From Candidatus Aquabacterium excrementipullorum (GTDB lineage Bacteria; Pseudomonadota; Gammaproteobacteria; Burkholderiales; Burkholderiaceae_C): 64,000 bases of DNA. The position numbers and the translations under genes are program-made. Numbering within the stretch: position 1 is the stretch's first letter; the number at the start of each line of letters is the position of its first letter. Where the stretch lies: the NCBI GenBank assembly GCA_019112875.1, contig DXIO01000086.1, positions 22,335 to 86,334 of the forward strand. The letters are read 5' to 3'. Positions 24,340-33,095 of the stretch are shown one piece after another. A model generated the notes under the pieces. The model searched no databases. It saw nothing but the letters and a program-made list of their open reading frames with translations, and had not been told where the DNA came from.

Positions 24340-26214
24340 ATGAAGCGTTTCAAGACCTGGCCCCGCTGGCTGCAGATCGCCAGCATCCTTTTGATCACCG
24401 TGGCCAGCATCGCCGCCCTCGTGGCGGCGGACCTGCTGTCCAGCCGCCCCACCAGTGCCAGCCGCACCGACCTGGCCGCCCGATTCGAGGCAGATCCCCA
24501 GGCCTGGCTGCACCACCCCATGAACGTATCGGCTTTCGAGCGTGCCCTCATGGAAGGGCGCGTGCGCGAGGTGGGTGTCGATGGTGTCCGTGTGTTGGTC
24601 ACCACCCGCACCGGCGAGCGTTTCAGCACCCACCTGCTGGCCCGCTCCGACGGCCTGGGCAGCCGCCTGGAATCCCTGAGCCGCGACAAGGGCTTCGACC
24701 TGACGCCCATCAGCATCGACGAACGTGACCTGGGCATGCGCATCACCGACAGCCTGGGCGTGGTGATGCAGCGCGTGCTGGCCGTGGCCTCCGTGGCCAT
24801 CACCGCCTTCCTCGCTTTCTATCTCGTGCGCCAGGGCGGCGGTTTCGGCGGCAGCAAGCCGCAACTGGCCGAGACGCCGACGACGGGTTTCGATGACGTG
24901 ATCGGCGCGATGGAGGCCAAGGCCGCGCTGCAGCAGGTCACCGCCTTCATGAAGTCGCCCGACAAGTACCTGGCCCTGGGCGCCAAGCCGCCGCGTGGCG
25001 TGCTGCTCGAAGGCCCGCCCGGCACGGGCAAGACCCTGCTGGCCCGCGCGCTGGCCGGCGAATGCGGTGCCAACTTCATCGCGGTCGATGGCTCGCACTT
25101 CTCCAGCATGTTCTATGGCGCCGGCATCGCCAAGGTGCGCGACCTGTTCGCCACCGCGCGCAAGAACGCGCCGTGCATCGTGTTCATCGACGAGTTCGAT
25201 GGCATCGGCCAACGCTCCAACGGCTCGGGCAAATCCAACGGCGGCGGTGTCTCGGAAGAGAACCGCATCATCAACAAGCTGCTGGTGGAGATGGACGGTT
25301 TCGCGGCGATGGAGAACGTGATCGTGATCGGCGCGACCAACCACGTCGGCAACATCGACGAGGCGCTGCGCCGCCCGGGCCGCTTCGACCTGGTGGCCCG
25401 CATGACCCTGCCCACGCTGGGCGATCGCCGTGCGCTGTTCGATCTGTGCCTGGGCCGCGTCACGGCCGATGCGGCCATCGACACGGAATCGCTGGCCCGC
25501 GCCAGCAGCACGCTCTCGCACGCCGACATCACCAACGTGGTCAACCGTGCCACGGTGCTGGCGGCCGAGCAGGGCGCCGAGGCCGTGGGCCACGAGCACG
25601 TGCGCCGCGCGCTGGAATCGCACCAGCTGGGCGGCGAGGTCTCGGGCATGAAGGATCTGATGACGCCCGAGGACCGCCACCGCATCGCCGTGCACGAGAG
25701 CGGCCACGCCATCGTGGCGCATGCGCTGAAGGCCGGCGTGGTCGAACGCGTGACCATCGAGCCGCGCGGTCAGGCCCTGGGCGTGACCTTCGTGACCCGC
25801 GCCAACGAGCTGCCGCTGTACGGCGAGCAGGAGCTGCACGGCCGGCTGGGCATGCTGCTGGCGGGCCGCGAGGCCGAGTTGCTAGTGTTCGGCAACACGA
25901 CCTCGGGCGCATCGGACGACCTCAAGCGTGCGTCGGAGCTGGCCATCGACATGGTCAGCAGCCTGGGCCTGAGCGAGGCCTTCGGCCTGCTGAGCATCAA
26001 GGGCGTGCCCGACAAGCTGGTCGGCCCGCACATCCAGGACCGTGTGCTGTCAGAGGCCAAGGCCCTGCTGGAGCGCGCACAGGCCGCCTGCCGCGAGGCG
26101 CTGGAGCGCCAATCAGGCGTGCTGCACGCCATGACGGCCAGCCTGCTGAAGGATGAGACCATTTCCGGCGATGGCCTGCGCGACATGCTGGACGGGCAGG
26201 TCGCCAACGGGTGA
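24340..26214 (+). CDS. FtsH-like membrane AAA+ metalloprotease, divergent paralogue
   Basis: Inner-membrane ATP-dependent zinc protease of 624 residues. Two spans (about 10-32 and 144-163) flank a periplasmic domain, as in FtsH. Walker A GPPGTGKT is at 225-232, Walker B VFIDEFD at 281-287, and the arginine fingers at R345 and R348 (RRPGRFD). The zinc site is H452-E453-x-x-H456 with third ligand D527 (ASDDL). The substrate-gripping pore loop is MFYGAG instead of the usual MFVGVGA. The sequence differs enough from canonical FtsH to suggest a second copy with its own substrates. No stop-adjacent partner; the next gene is convergent. Confidence 0.9.
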   Translation: MKRFKTWPRWLQIASILLITVASIAALVAADLLSSRPTSASRTDLAARFEADPQAWLHHPMNVSAFERALMEGRVREVGVDGVRVLVTTRTGERFSTHLLARSDGLGSRLESLSRDKGFDLTPISIDERDLGMRITDSLGVVMQRVLAVASVAITAFLAFYLVRQGGGFGGSKPQLAETPTTGFDDVIGAMEAKAALQQVTAFMKSPDKYLALGAKPPRGVLLEGPPGTGKTLLARALAGECGANFIAVDGSHFSSMFYGAGIAKVRDLFATARKNAPCIVFIDEFDGIGQRSNGSGKSNGGGVSEENRIINKLLVEMDGFAAMENVIVIGATNHVGNIDEALRRPGRFDLVARMTLPTLGDRRALFDLCLGRVTADAAIDTESLARASSTLSHADITNVVNRATVLAAEQGAEAVGHEHVRRALESHQLGGEVSGMKDLMTPEDRHRIAVHESGHAIVAHALKAGVVERVTIEPRGQALGVTFVTRANELPLYGEQELHGRLGMLLAGREAELLVFGNTTSGASDDLKRASELAIDMVSSLGLSEAFGLLSIKGVPDKLVGPHIQDRVLSEAKALLERAQAACREALERQSGVLHAMTASLLKDETISGDGLRDMLDGQVANG

Positions 26215-26234
26215 CGGCCTGCCGCGCCCCAGCC

Positions 26235-28070
26235 TCATGCCAGCAACGGCGCGAACTTCTCCGCCTGGTTCTTGACCCGCTTGGCCAGCCGCGCGGCCTT
26301 GCTCGGAGAGCCAGCCTTGGCCTGCGCGGCGATCATCAGTTCTGATTCGAGGAATTGAAGTGCCTGGTAGGCCTCCTGTTCCTTGGCATCCTCTTCCGCG
26401 AAGCCTTTGTTGATCAGTTCGCTTGCGAGGTCGGAGATCGCCTGCCGGGCCTGGTCGAACTGACGCTTCTCGATCAGGGATTTGGCCAGGTCGATCCGCC
26501 TGGAGATGAGCATGACGTTGTCGGGTTGCCGCTCGCCTTTTTGAAACTGCTCCATCTCCTGCTTCTCCGTGGTCCCACTGCTGTGGTCTGAGATATCGCG
26601 CCGAAGGAGATCCGTGCCGATGGTCAGGGTTTCGATCTTCTCATCGAGTTCCCGCTCCAGTTCCTGGCGCTCATCCTCGGGTTCTGGACCAAATTCCTTC
26701 AACTGGACACGCAGCTTGTCGACCTCTTTCTCCAGTTCCTTCATGGACACGCCGCGCTTGCGCAGCGCGGCTTCCCGCTCCTGGGCGCGTTTGGAGGCCA
26801 GCATCGTGAAATCCTCGATGGCCTTCTTGTCAGGCATGGCCTTGCGGGCATTACCCAGCAGCGTCTGAATCTGCTTGCGCAACTCGCTGCATGCGTCTGC
26901 AAGCTCTGCAGGCGACTTGTTGCTGGACAGGGTGGCCGAGATCTTGCCGAACTCTTCCTGGTAGGCTGACAACAACTCCTGCATCGCGTAGATGGCCTTG
27001 GCACGTTCGGGAAACTGGCCATCGGACTCATCGGCATGCGCGGCGACCCGGTTGATCATGTCGCTGATGTCGCCCGTCAGGTTCCCCAGCTCAAAGATGT
27101 CCACCTGCTCTTCCTTGAGCAGTCCCATCACCTGGTCAAGGCCGCCCACGACCTTGGATTTCCACTCCGCCGGCTTGACGGGCAAGGCGTACGACACGTT
27201 GCCGTCTTCTGTCAGGCCGAAGCCCTTGTCCTTGCTGCCCTTGCGAATCTGCTTGACCTCATCCTTCGCGTAGTGCTTGTCCATGCGATCGCTGGTGGCC
27301 TGGGCGTAGACCTCATCCTCCTTCATGCTCTGGTGCTTGACCTCCGCACGGGCGGCCTCTTCGCTCTTGACCATGCGGGCCAGGCGGGCCAGGGTGGCCA
27401 GCGCCTTGTCGAACTGGCCGGCTTTGGCTTCCTGGACCATCTGCGCGAAGTTGCTGTCCAGATCGTCGGCCCAGGTGCCCTTGGTCTGGGCCTTGGCCTT
27501 CTTGAGCGCATCGTCGAAGGCGGGGCGCAGTTTCTTGAGCTTTTCCTGAAAGTCCTTGGCGAGCGGAGAGACCTGGCCTGAAGGTGCCGTCACGGGGGGC
27601 TTGGGCACATTCTGCTGGGGAGCCTTGTTCTCGACAGGCACCGTTTTGGCCGCGGGGCCATTGGGCTTGGGCGGCTCGACACTCGGTGCATCTTCCTGCT
27701 CGTTCTCGGTTTCAGCCTCGTCTTCCTCGCCGTTGAACTTGACGACGCTCTTGATGCCCGAAAGCTTCAGGGCGGCGCTCACCAGCCGGGGCTGCAGCTT
27801 GCCGGTCTCGCGTTCGAACACGATCTCGTTGTCCTTGACCGTGCACACGCCCATGGCGTACGCGGCCTTGGGGGCGGCCTTCTTGAGGTCGCCGATCAGC
27901 GATTTGGCGACGTCACCCACCAGCACCAGCGGCGCTTCCTTCTTGTCGAAGGGATAGGCGTCGAAATAGTGGAAAGGCTCCTGACCTGGTTTGTCCAGCG
28001 CCTTGCGCAGGATCTTGTCGTAGTCGGCGCGGCTGTTGATCTGGCCGATCATCTTGAAATAGGTCGTCAC
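26235..28070 (-). CDS. Large coiled-coil protein of unknown function
   Basis: A 611-residue soluble protein starting at GTG 28070, with AGGGGAAAG upstream; no signal peptide or membrane span. Layout by eye: a compact N-terminal domain (1-110, YFKMIGQINSRADYDK to SVVKFNG), an acidic then Pro/Ala-rich linker (111-175), and about 430 residues that are almost entirely helical and charged, with heptad-like stretches around 440-520 (ELEKEVDKLRVQLKEF). It is unusually rich in Lys, Glu and Gln for this GC-rich genome. I recognise no family. The layout would suit a scaffold, a contractile or secretion-system-associated factor, or a secreted effector, but nothing decides this. Confidence 0.7.
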   Translation of the reverse strand: MTTYFKMIGQINSRADYDKILRKALDKPGQEPFHYFDAYPFDKKEAPLVLVGDVAKSLIGDLKKAAPKAAYAMGVCTVKDNEIVFERETGKLQPRLVSAALKLSGIKSVVKFNGEEDEAETENEQEDAPSVEPPKPNGPAAKTVPVENKAPQQNVPKPPVTAPSGQVSPLAKDFQEKLKKLRPAFDDALKKAKAQTKGTWADDLDSNFAQMVQEAKAGQFDKALATLARLARMVKSEEAARAEVKHQSMKEDEVYAQATSDRMDKHYAKDEVKQIRKGSKDKGFGLTEDGNVSYALPVKPAEWKSKVVGGLDQVMGLLKEEQVDIFELGNLTGDISDMINRVAAHADESDGQFPERAKAIYAMQELLSAYQEEFGKISATLSSNKSPAELADACSELRKQIQTLLGNARKAMPDKKAIEDFTMLASKRAQEREAALRKRGVSMKELEKEVDKLRVQLKEFGPEPEDERQELERELDEKIETLTIGTDLLRRDISDHSSGTTEKQEMEQFQKGERQPDNVMLISRRIDLAKSLIEKRQFDQARQAISDLASELINKGFAEEDAKEQEAYQALQFLESELMIAAQAKAGSPSKAARLAKRVKNQAEKFAPLLA

Positions 28071-28255
28071 GGTCTTTCCCCTCGGGCTGCTGGTGTGCCG
28101 CGGATTGTGATCAGTTGTTTCCCAGTTGGACACCCTACTAATTGCTTGTTTCAACCCGTTCAAGGGGGTGGATCACCTGATCCGAAGGGTCTCTCCGTGG
28201 CGGCCGGGTTATCCCTGTGCCTTCATGCCAACAGCGTCGGTATGCACGCCGTTCC

Positions 28256-29353
28256 TCAAGACCTCCTGCCCGGCGCGGCAAAGCGTCTGCGCGACCACTG
28301 GTGGATCGGGTCCTCGATCCAGCGGTGCATGGCATGGGCCGTTGCCAGCGTCAGCACCATCGACCCCGCCATCACGGCGGCGGTTGGCATCGAGGGCATG
28401 GCATGGACAAGGAATTCGATGACCGTGCTATGGACGGCGTAAAGCGGATACGAGATCGCGCCCAGCCATCTGAGCCAAGCCTTGTCGAGCCGGCTGCGCA
28501 GTACCGGGCTGTACACGCAGGCCAGGAAGAGAACCAGGGCGACGGTCCATGCGGCCAGGTTCTTCCGTGTCGTGATGCCTGCCTCCGGAGCGAAGAACAG
28601 CACGACCAGGAACAGCCCTGCCAATGTCCAGATGCGGCTTGGCGTCAGCGTGCGGCGGTAGGCCAGGCAGGCCACCGTGCCCAGGAAGAGCACGGGCAGG
28701 CAACTGACGGCGAGTTGAAGGTCGGCTGTGGTCTCCACCGGCGGCGCGTACTTGACGATCCAGCGCGGAAAGCGGCTCGCACACCAGCCCAGGAGACAGG
28801 CCATCAGCGTGAGAAGCGGAAACATCCGCGCCTGTGGCCTGCGGCCGGCGACAGTGAACACCAAGGCCATCAGCAGGTAGAACTTCACCTCGATGTTCAG
28901 CGTCCACACAATGGGCTCGATGTTCTTCTCGATCCCCATGAACAGGTTGCCGAACAGGCTGATGTTGAGCAGGAAGATCCCCAAGGTCTCCGCATCGCAG
29001 GCCCTCATGTCCAGTGCAAGCTGGGAGACCAGCCGCAGGGCCACCGCAGTGATGATCACGGGATACAGGCGGAACACGCGCTGGAGCAGGAAGCGGGCAG
29101 GGGGTGTTCTCTCCAGGCTGATGAAGATGACGAAGCCGCTTAGCAGGAAGAATGCGCCCACGCCAAAGGCGCCCATGAACGTCGCGACCTGGAAGAGGCC
29201 GCTGTCCGGAGTCGGCCGGCTTCCCAGCAGAATGGTGTGGTCCAGCGCAACCAGCAATGCCGCCAAGCCGCGGAGGGCATTGAGCGATTCAAGCTTTGCA
29301 GTGCTTTCGTGGCTGGGAAACGCCGTACTCCGGGGGGTGGTGAGTTTGTGCAT
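28256..29353 (-). CDS. Acyltransferase 3 family (OafA/NodX-like) membrane protein
   Basis: Integral membrane O-acyltransferase of 365 residues with about ten spans. The family opening is LNALRGLAALLVALDHTILLG; the conserved Arg and the His in DHT are the likely catalytic pair. FFLLSGFVIFIS further on is a second signature, and the protein ends in a short cytoplasmic tail. Such enzymes acylate cell-surface sugars (O-antigen, exopolysaccharide) using acyl-CoA. No glycan genes surround it. It lies upstream of the coiled-coil gene on the same strand, 185 bases away, and is divergent from the AraC regulator across a 394-base gap. Confidence 0.9.
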   Translation of the reverse strand: MHKLTTPRSTAFPSHESTAKLESLNALRGLAALLVALDHTILLGSRPTPDSGLFQVATFMGAFGVGAFFLLSGFVIFISLERTPPARFLLQRVFRLYPVIITAVALRLVSQLALDMRACDAETLGIFLLNISLFGNLFMGIEKNIEPIVWTLNIEVKFYLLMALVFTVAGRRPQARMFPLLTLMACLLGWCASRFPRWIVKYAPPVETTADLQLAVSCLPVLFLGTVACLAYRRTLTPSRIWTLAGLFLVVLFFAPEAGITTRKNLAAWTVALVLFLACVYSPVLRSRLDKAWLRWLGAISYPLYAVHSTVIEFLVHAMPSMPTAAVMAGSMVLTLATAHAMHRWIEDPIHQWSRRRFAAPGRRS

Positions 29354-29747
29354 GCAGATTCAAGGCGTCCCCTGTGGCCATGGCACACAAGGGTGAAACG
29401 GGGCGTCCGTGCTTGTCGCCCGACGGTAGGCGAGTTTAGGTGCTTCATTGCCACATCAAGGGTGGCGGCTGTACGCCGAGCGCCTGTGTGCCGCGGTTCG
29501 GCGCCACAAAGGTCTTCCCTGTGCCGCTTCGCCAACACACGCTCCGGGCTAACCCGCATCTCTCTGTGCAGGGCAAAAATGGCCGTCAATGCCAATGCGC
29601 TCAGCGTCCGGGATCCCCGGCATGGTGCGACGCCTAGGGTAATTCCTGGGCAGGGTCTCTTCTTGTCCGTACGTAAAGACATCAGACTATCGGCTTTGCC
29701 GGCCGGCACGGTATTCCCAGGTCCAGCAATCACCGCCCCTGCTGCGT
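29354..29747. other. 394-base intergenic region between divergent acyltransferase and araC-like genes
   Basis: I see no convincing gene, RNA gene or repeat. Short open frames cross it but lack ribosome binding sites and protein-like composition. It must hold the promoters of both flanking genes; no clear sigma-70 pair stands out. Confidence 0.5.
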
Positions 29748-30761
29748 ATGCGTGTCTCTCCACTGAACCTCAAGATCCTGGCCTACACACTGGACGTGGA
29801 GGGCCACAGCTCCGTCAATGTGCTGCAGCGTTGCGGGCTGGAGAGCCTCGACGATCTGGAGGAAGATGGCGACTGGCTGCCCGTGGAACTGTTCGACCGG
29901 ATGATGGCCTATGCTGTCGAGGAGACGGGCGATCCAGGCTTCGCGCTGGTGGCGGGCAAGAGCCTGGCGCTGATGCGCTATGGCCACATGGTGCCGCTGG
30001 TGATCAGTTCCCCCAGTCTGCGTCAGGCCCTGACGGACGTGCAGCGCTTCGCCCAGTTGGTGCTGCCGTCGTCGGAACTGCAACTGGTGGAAACGGCCAA
30101 GGGCACCCGCATCGACGTGCACCCCGTGGTCACGCAGGGCCTGAGCGGGCGCTTTCGCACCGAGTTCGCCGTGATGAGTGCTGTGCAGATGCTGCGTTTT
30201 GCGGGTGGCGATTGGCGGGATATCCACCGCGTGGATTTTCCCTATGCCGCTCCGCATGCCCTGCAAAGCCGCTATGCGGCCTGCTTCGGCGAGCAGACAT
30301 TCTTCTTGCAAGGCGAGTGCGGCGTGAGCTTCGATGCGCGGCTGCTCGACAAGCCGCTGCCATCGCACGACCCGCTGGCTTACGTGGCCGCGCGCACACG
30401 GGCGGAATCGGCGCTGGCGGCGATGCAGAACCGTTCGGACACGGCAGAGCGTGTGCGCCAGTGGTTGCTCGATGCGTTTCCGCGCCAGCCATCCATGGCC
30501 GACACGGCAAAGCATCTTGGCATGACTGAACGCACGCTGCGGCGTCACCTGGCCTTGCTCAACACGTCCCACATCGAGGTGGCTCAGGACTGCCAGCGCC
30601 TGATGGCCGAGCGCCTGCTGGCAGAAGGGGTGCTGTCGATCAAACAGGTGGCCGACGAACTGGGATTCGCATCGGTGAGCACTTTCCACCGGGCGTTTCG
30701 GCGGTGGACAGGGGCGACCCCGTCCACCTGGCGCGCGGAGCGCCTGGCGCCCCAACGCTGA
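29748..30761 (+). CDS. AraC family transcriptional regulator
   Basis: A 337-residue DNA-binding regulator. The N-terminal part (about 15-205) matches the arabinose-binding-like domain of the OruR/ArgR-like AraC group (Arabinose_bd, PF12625-type), with LARG-type motifs replaced by LPVELFDRMMAYA. The C-terminal AraC domain (about 235-335) has two helix-turn-helix motifs, PSMADTAKHLGMTERTLRRH and SIKQVADELGFASVSTFHR, followed by WTGATPSTWR. Regulators of this subgroup often control catabolism of fatty or aromatic compounds. The divergent acyltransferase or a distant operon may be the target; not determinable. Confidence 0.92.
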   Translation: MRVSPLNLKILAYTLDVEGHSSVNVLQRCGLESLDDLEEDGDWLPVELFDRMMAYAVEETGDPGFALVAGKSLALMRYGHMVPLVISSPSLRQALTDVQRFAQLVLPSSELQLVETAKGTRIDVHPVVTQGLSGRFRTEFAVMSAVQMLRFAGGDWRDIHRVDFPYAAPHALQSRYAACFGEQTFFLQGECGVSFDARLLDKPLPSHDPLAYVAARTRAESALAAMQNRSDTAERVRQWLLDAFPRQPSMADTAKHLGMTERTLRRHLALLNTSHIEVAQDCQRLMAERLLAEGVLSIKQVADELGFASVSTFHRAFRRWTGATPSTWRAERLAPQR

Positions 30762-30788
30762 TCGGGCGTCCGAGCACCGCCTTCAGGT

Positions 30789-31472
30789 TCAGGCCTGCAG
30801 CGTGGAGGCCGCGTCGACGACTTCTTCCTTCTGCCGCTTGGCCTGCACAGCCAGCAGAGGTCCGGCTGCATCGTGCTCCTTCGCCAGGGTAGACCACATC
30901 GTCGGGTTGAGCAGCTTCATGGAGTCGGTCATGGAGCGGGCCCATGCATTGGCGGCGTCTGACAAGGTGGCTTGCAGCGCCTCGGCCGAATCGACGACCT
31001 GGGCCAGAACTTCCTCCGTCGGCGCTGCCACGGCCTGAGTGGCCAGCGTGGCGGGCACCTCGATGAGGTCCTCGGAGCGGTCCAGAAGGCCGGCAGAGCG
31101 GCGCAGCGTCGTCAGCATATCGGCTTCTATCTCTTGCACCACGGCGTCGTCACCCACACCATTTGGATAGTGCAGGGTGTAGACGAGGCGGGTGCGTCGA
31201 CCGCCATCGAGCGGCGTGAACAGCACGGTCGCACGGCAATCGACGTCCCCACAGCGCGCGTGCCAGCTGATGAGTTGGCCCGGGCGCTGCTGGACATCAT
31301 CGATGAGCCATTCACCGTCGTCCTTCAGCCACTTCCAGCCTTGTTCGCCGAGCGAGCGCACCTGGCGCACGCTGGGCATGATGTCGGCATACAGCGCGAC
31401 ATGGGCCCAACGGGCCTGGATCTCCGGCAGCGGGGTGTCGGTTTCGAGGGTCTTGACCAGCTTGGTCGCCAT
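30789..31472 (-). CDS. SRPBCC (START-like) protein with a helical C-terminal extension
   Basis: A 227-residue protein. Residues 1-140 resemble the polyketide-cyclase/SRPBCC ligand-binding fold (LPEIQARWAHVALYADIMPS, RPGQLISWHARCG, TRLVYTLHYPNG). Residues 150-227 form an Ala/Glu-rich helical tail (EALQATLSDAANAWARSM and LLNPTMWSTLAKE) that looks like the amphipathic helices of phasin-type proteins. This combination suggests a small-molecule or lipid-granule associated role, inferred only. GAAAGGGAACC lies before ATG 31472. It is convergent with the AraC gene. Confidence 0.6.
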   Translation of the reverse strand: MATKLVKTLETDTPLPEIQARWAHVALYADIMPSVRQVRSLGEQGWKWLKDDGEWLIDDVQQRPGQLISWHARCGDVDCRATVLFTPLDGGRRTRLVYTLHYPNGVGDDAVVQEIEADMLTTLRRSAGLLDRSEDLIEVPATLATQAVAAPTEEVLAQVVDSAEALQATLSDAANAWARSMTDSMKLLNPTMWSTLAKEHDAAGPLLAVQAKRQKEEVVDAASTLQA

Positions 31473-31609
31473 GATGGTTCCCTTTCGTTCAGTGCGTGAC
31501 AGCGGGCTGTCACCTTGAACTCATGGTCCCACCATGGCGGCTTGTATACAGCCGGCACACGCCGATGCGTATTGTCGGCACGTGCCTACGTCCACGCCGA
31601 GCGATCGGA

Positions 31610-32020
31610 TCAGCGCGTGCCGCTGCCGGCCGGGCTGCCGGTACCCAGCCCGGCGCCTGAACCCGAGCCTGCAGAGCCCGAGCCCGAGCGCGGCGTGGTG
31701 CTGTCATTGCTGCTCGGCGATCCCAGGGTGTCGCTGGGCGAGCGGTTGCGTTCATCCACCGAACGCGAGAGCGAGCCGGCATCGGGCGAGACCGGGCCGC
31801 TGGCGCCAGGCAATGGGCTGGCCGCGCTCGTGCCGCTGTCGGTAGCGCCCGGCACGTTGGGTGTGGGCGAACCGCCGCCGCCCGGCGTGGTGCTCACGCC
31901 CGGTGCCACGATGGTGCCGGGTGGCGATGTGCTGCCGGAGGCGCTCGATTGCGCTTGCACCAGGCCCATGCCTGCGGCCAGCAAGGTGGCCAGGCCAGTG
32001 TGGATCAGGGATGTCTTCAT
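31610..32020 (-). CDS. Exported Ser/Gly/Pro-rich low-complexity protein
   Basis: A 136-residue protein with a signal peptide (residues 1-23, cleavage VQA-QS) and a mature part consisting almost only of Ser, Gly, Pro, Thr and Ala. Such proteins are found in the periplasm or cell surface of Burkholderiales. Start ATG 32020 has GGAG just upstream. No fold or motif is recognised. It is 85 bases downstream of the second lipase on the same strand and could be co-transcribed. Confidence 0.6.
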   Translation of the reverse strand: MKTSLIHTGLATLLAAGMGLVQAQSSASGSTSPPGTIVAPGVSTTPGGGGSPTPNVPGATDSGTSAASPLPGASGPVSPDAGSLSRSVDERNRSPSDTLGSPSSNDSTTPRSGSGSAGSGSGAGLGTGSPAGSGTR

Positions 32021-32105
32021 GGGGTCTCCTTTCCATGAGAGGGGGGGAACCTTCACTGGGCAAGCGGCATGCCCCGGGCTCTTCTCACACCCCTGATCCT
32101 CTGCT

Positions 32106-33020
32106 TTACAGACCCTTGAGCTTCAGCCGGTTCGCCTGCGTGCGGTAGAAGGCCACCGGATCGGGGGCGCCCTTGCCCAGCAGGCCGAAGATGTGGTTCA
32201 TCTCGTCGATGTGGTTCCACGGGTAGTCGTCGCGCAGCACCTTGCCGAAGTGGGCCGAGCACACGGCGATCACGCCGTCGCTGGGCGTGGCACCTTCCAG
32301 CATGGCCGCGTCGGAGAGGTCCCAGGCATTGGTCTTGGGCTTGTTGCCGGTGACGGAATAAAAGTAGATGCCGCCTTCATATTCCTTGCCGTCCAGGCCG
32401 CAATAGGTGCTGGGCACGCCCAGCGGGAAGCGCGTGGCGAAGGCGTTGACCTCGTCAGCGAAGTTCTTGATGGCGTCCACGTCCTGGGGCAGCTTGGACT
32501 GGCCCGAGATCCACGCGACGAACGAGCCGAATCCGCTGGTGAGCTGGCTGTAGTTGTTGATCAGGTCGTTGACGCTGTTGTCGGCGTCCGAGGCCGTCAT
32601 GCGGGCGGGGCTGGCCACCGTGGTGATGCTGGCCACCAGTTGCGGCGCGACGCCGGCCACGTAGCGGGCCGTGGGTCCGCCCTGGCTGTGCCCGATGAGG
32701 TTGAACTTGGTGACGCCGTCTGCGGCGGCCCACTGCTGCATTTGCTTGAGCAGTTGCTCGCCACGGACCTCGCTGCTGTTGACCTGCGAGACGGCGGCCA
32801 CGTAGACCTTGGCGCCGTTCTTGCGCAGGTCGTCGGGCACCTGGTAGAAGTAGTCGACGCCCAGGATCTCCTTGAAGCCCATGAAGCCGTGCACCAGCAC
32901 GATGGGGTATTTGGTCTGCGCAGTGGTGCTGGTGGCCGTGGCCGCGTGGGCTGCCGGGGTGGCGCCAAGCAGCAGGGGCAGGGCGATGCTGGTGGCCAGC
33001 AGCAGAGAGCGAATGGTCAT
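32106..33020 (-). CDS. Secreted triacylglycerol lipase, family I, second copy
   Basis: A 304-residue secreted lipase, paralogous to the enzyme at 4067-4972. The signal peptide ends near AHA (residue 26). The oxyanion motif VHGFMGFKEILGV is followed by S112 in GHSQGG, D248 (PSDGV) and H270 (WNHIDEMN). Here C207 and C254 are present, matching the disulfide of Pseudomonas family I.1/I.2 lipases. C-termini of both lipases share KGAPDP and a basic, Leu-ended tail. GGAGG lies seven bases before ATG 33020. No foldase (lif) gene is found in the window. Confidence 0.93.
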   Translation of the reverse strand: MTIRSLLLATSIALPLLLGATPAAHAATATSTTAQTKYPIVLVHGFMGFKEILGVDYFYQVPDDLRKNGAKVYVAAVSQVNSSEVRGEQLLKQMQQWAAADGVTKFNLIGHSQGGPTARYVAGVAPQLVASITTVASPARMTASDADNSVNDLINNYSQLTSGFGSFVAWISGQSKLPQDVDAIKNFADEVNAFATRFPLGVPSTYCGLDGKEYEGGIYFYSVTGNKPKTNAWDLSDAAMLEGATPSDGVIAVCSAHFGKVLRDDYPWNHIDEMNHIFGLLGKGAPDPVAFYRTQANRLKLKGL

Positions 33021-33095
33021 GTCGTGTCCTCCGGGGGGGCGCCAAAAATTGTTCAATTGGTGAACTATTGTTGGCTGCAGCCGGCTCCTCGTGAA

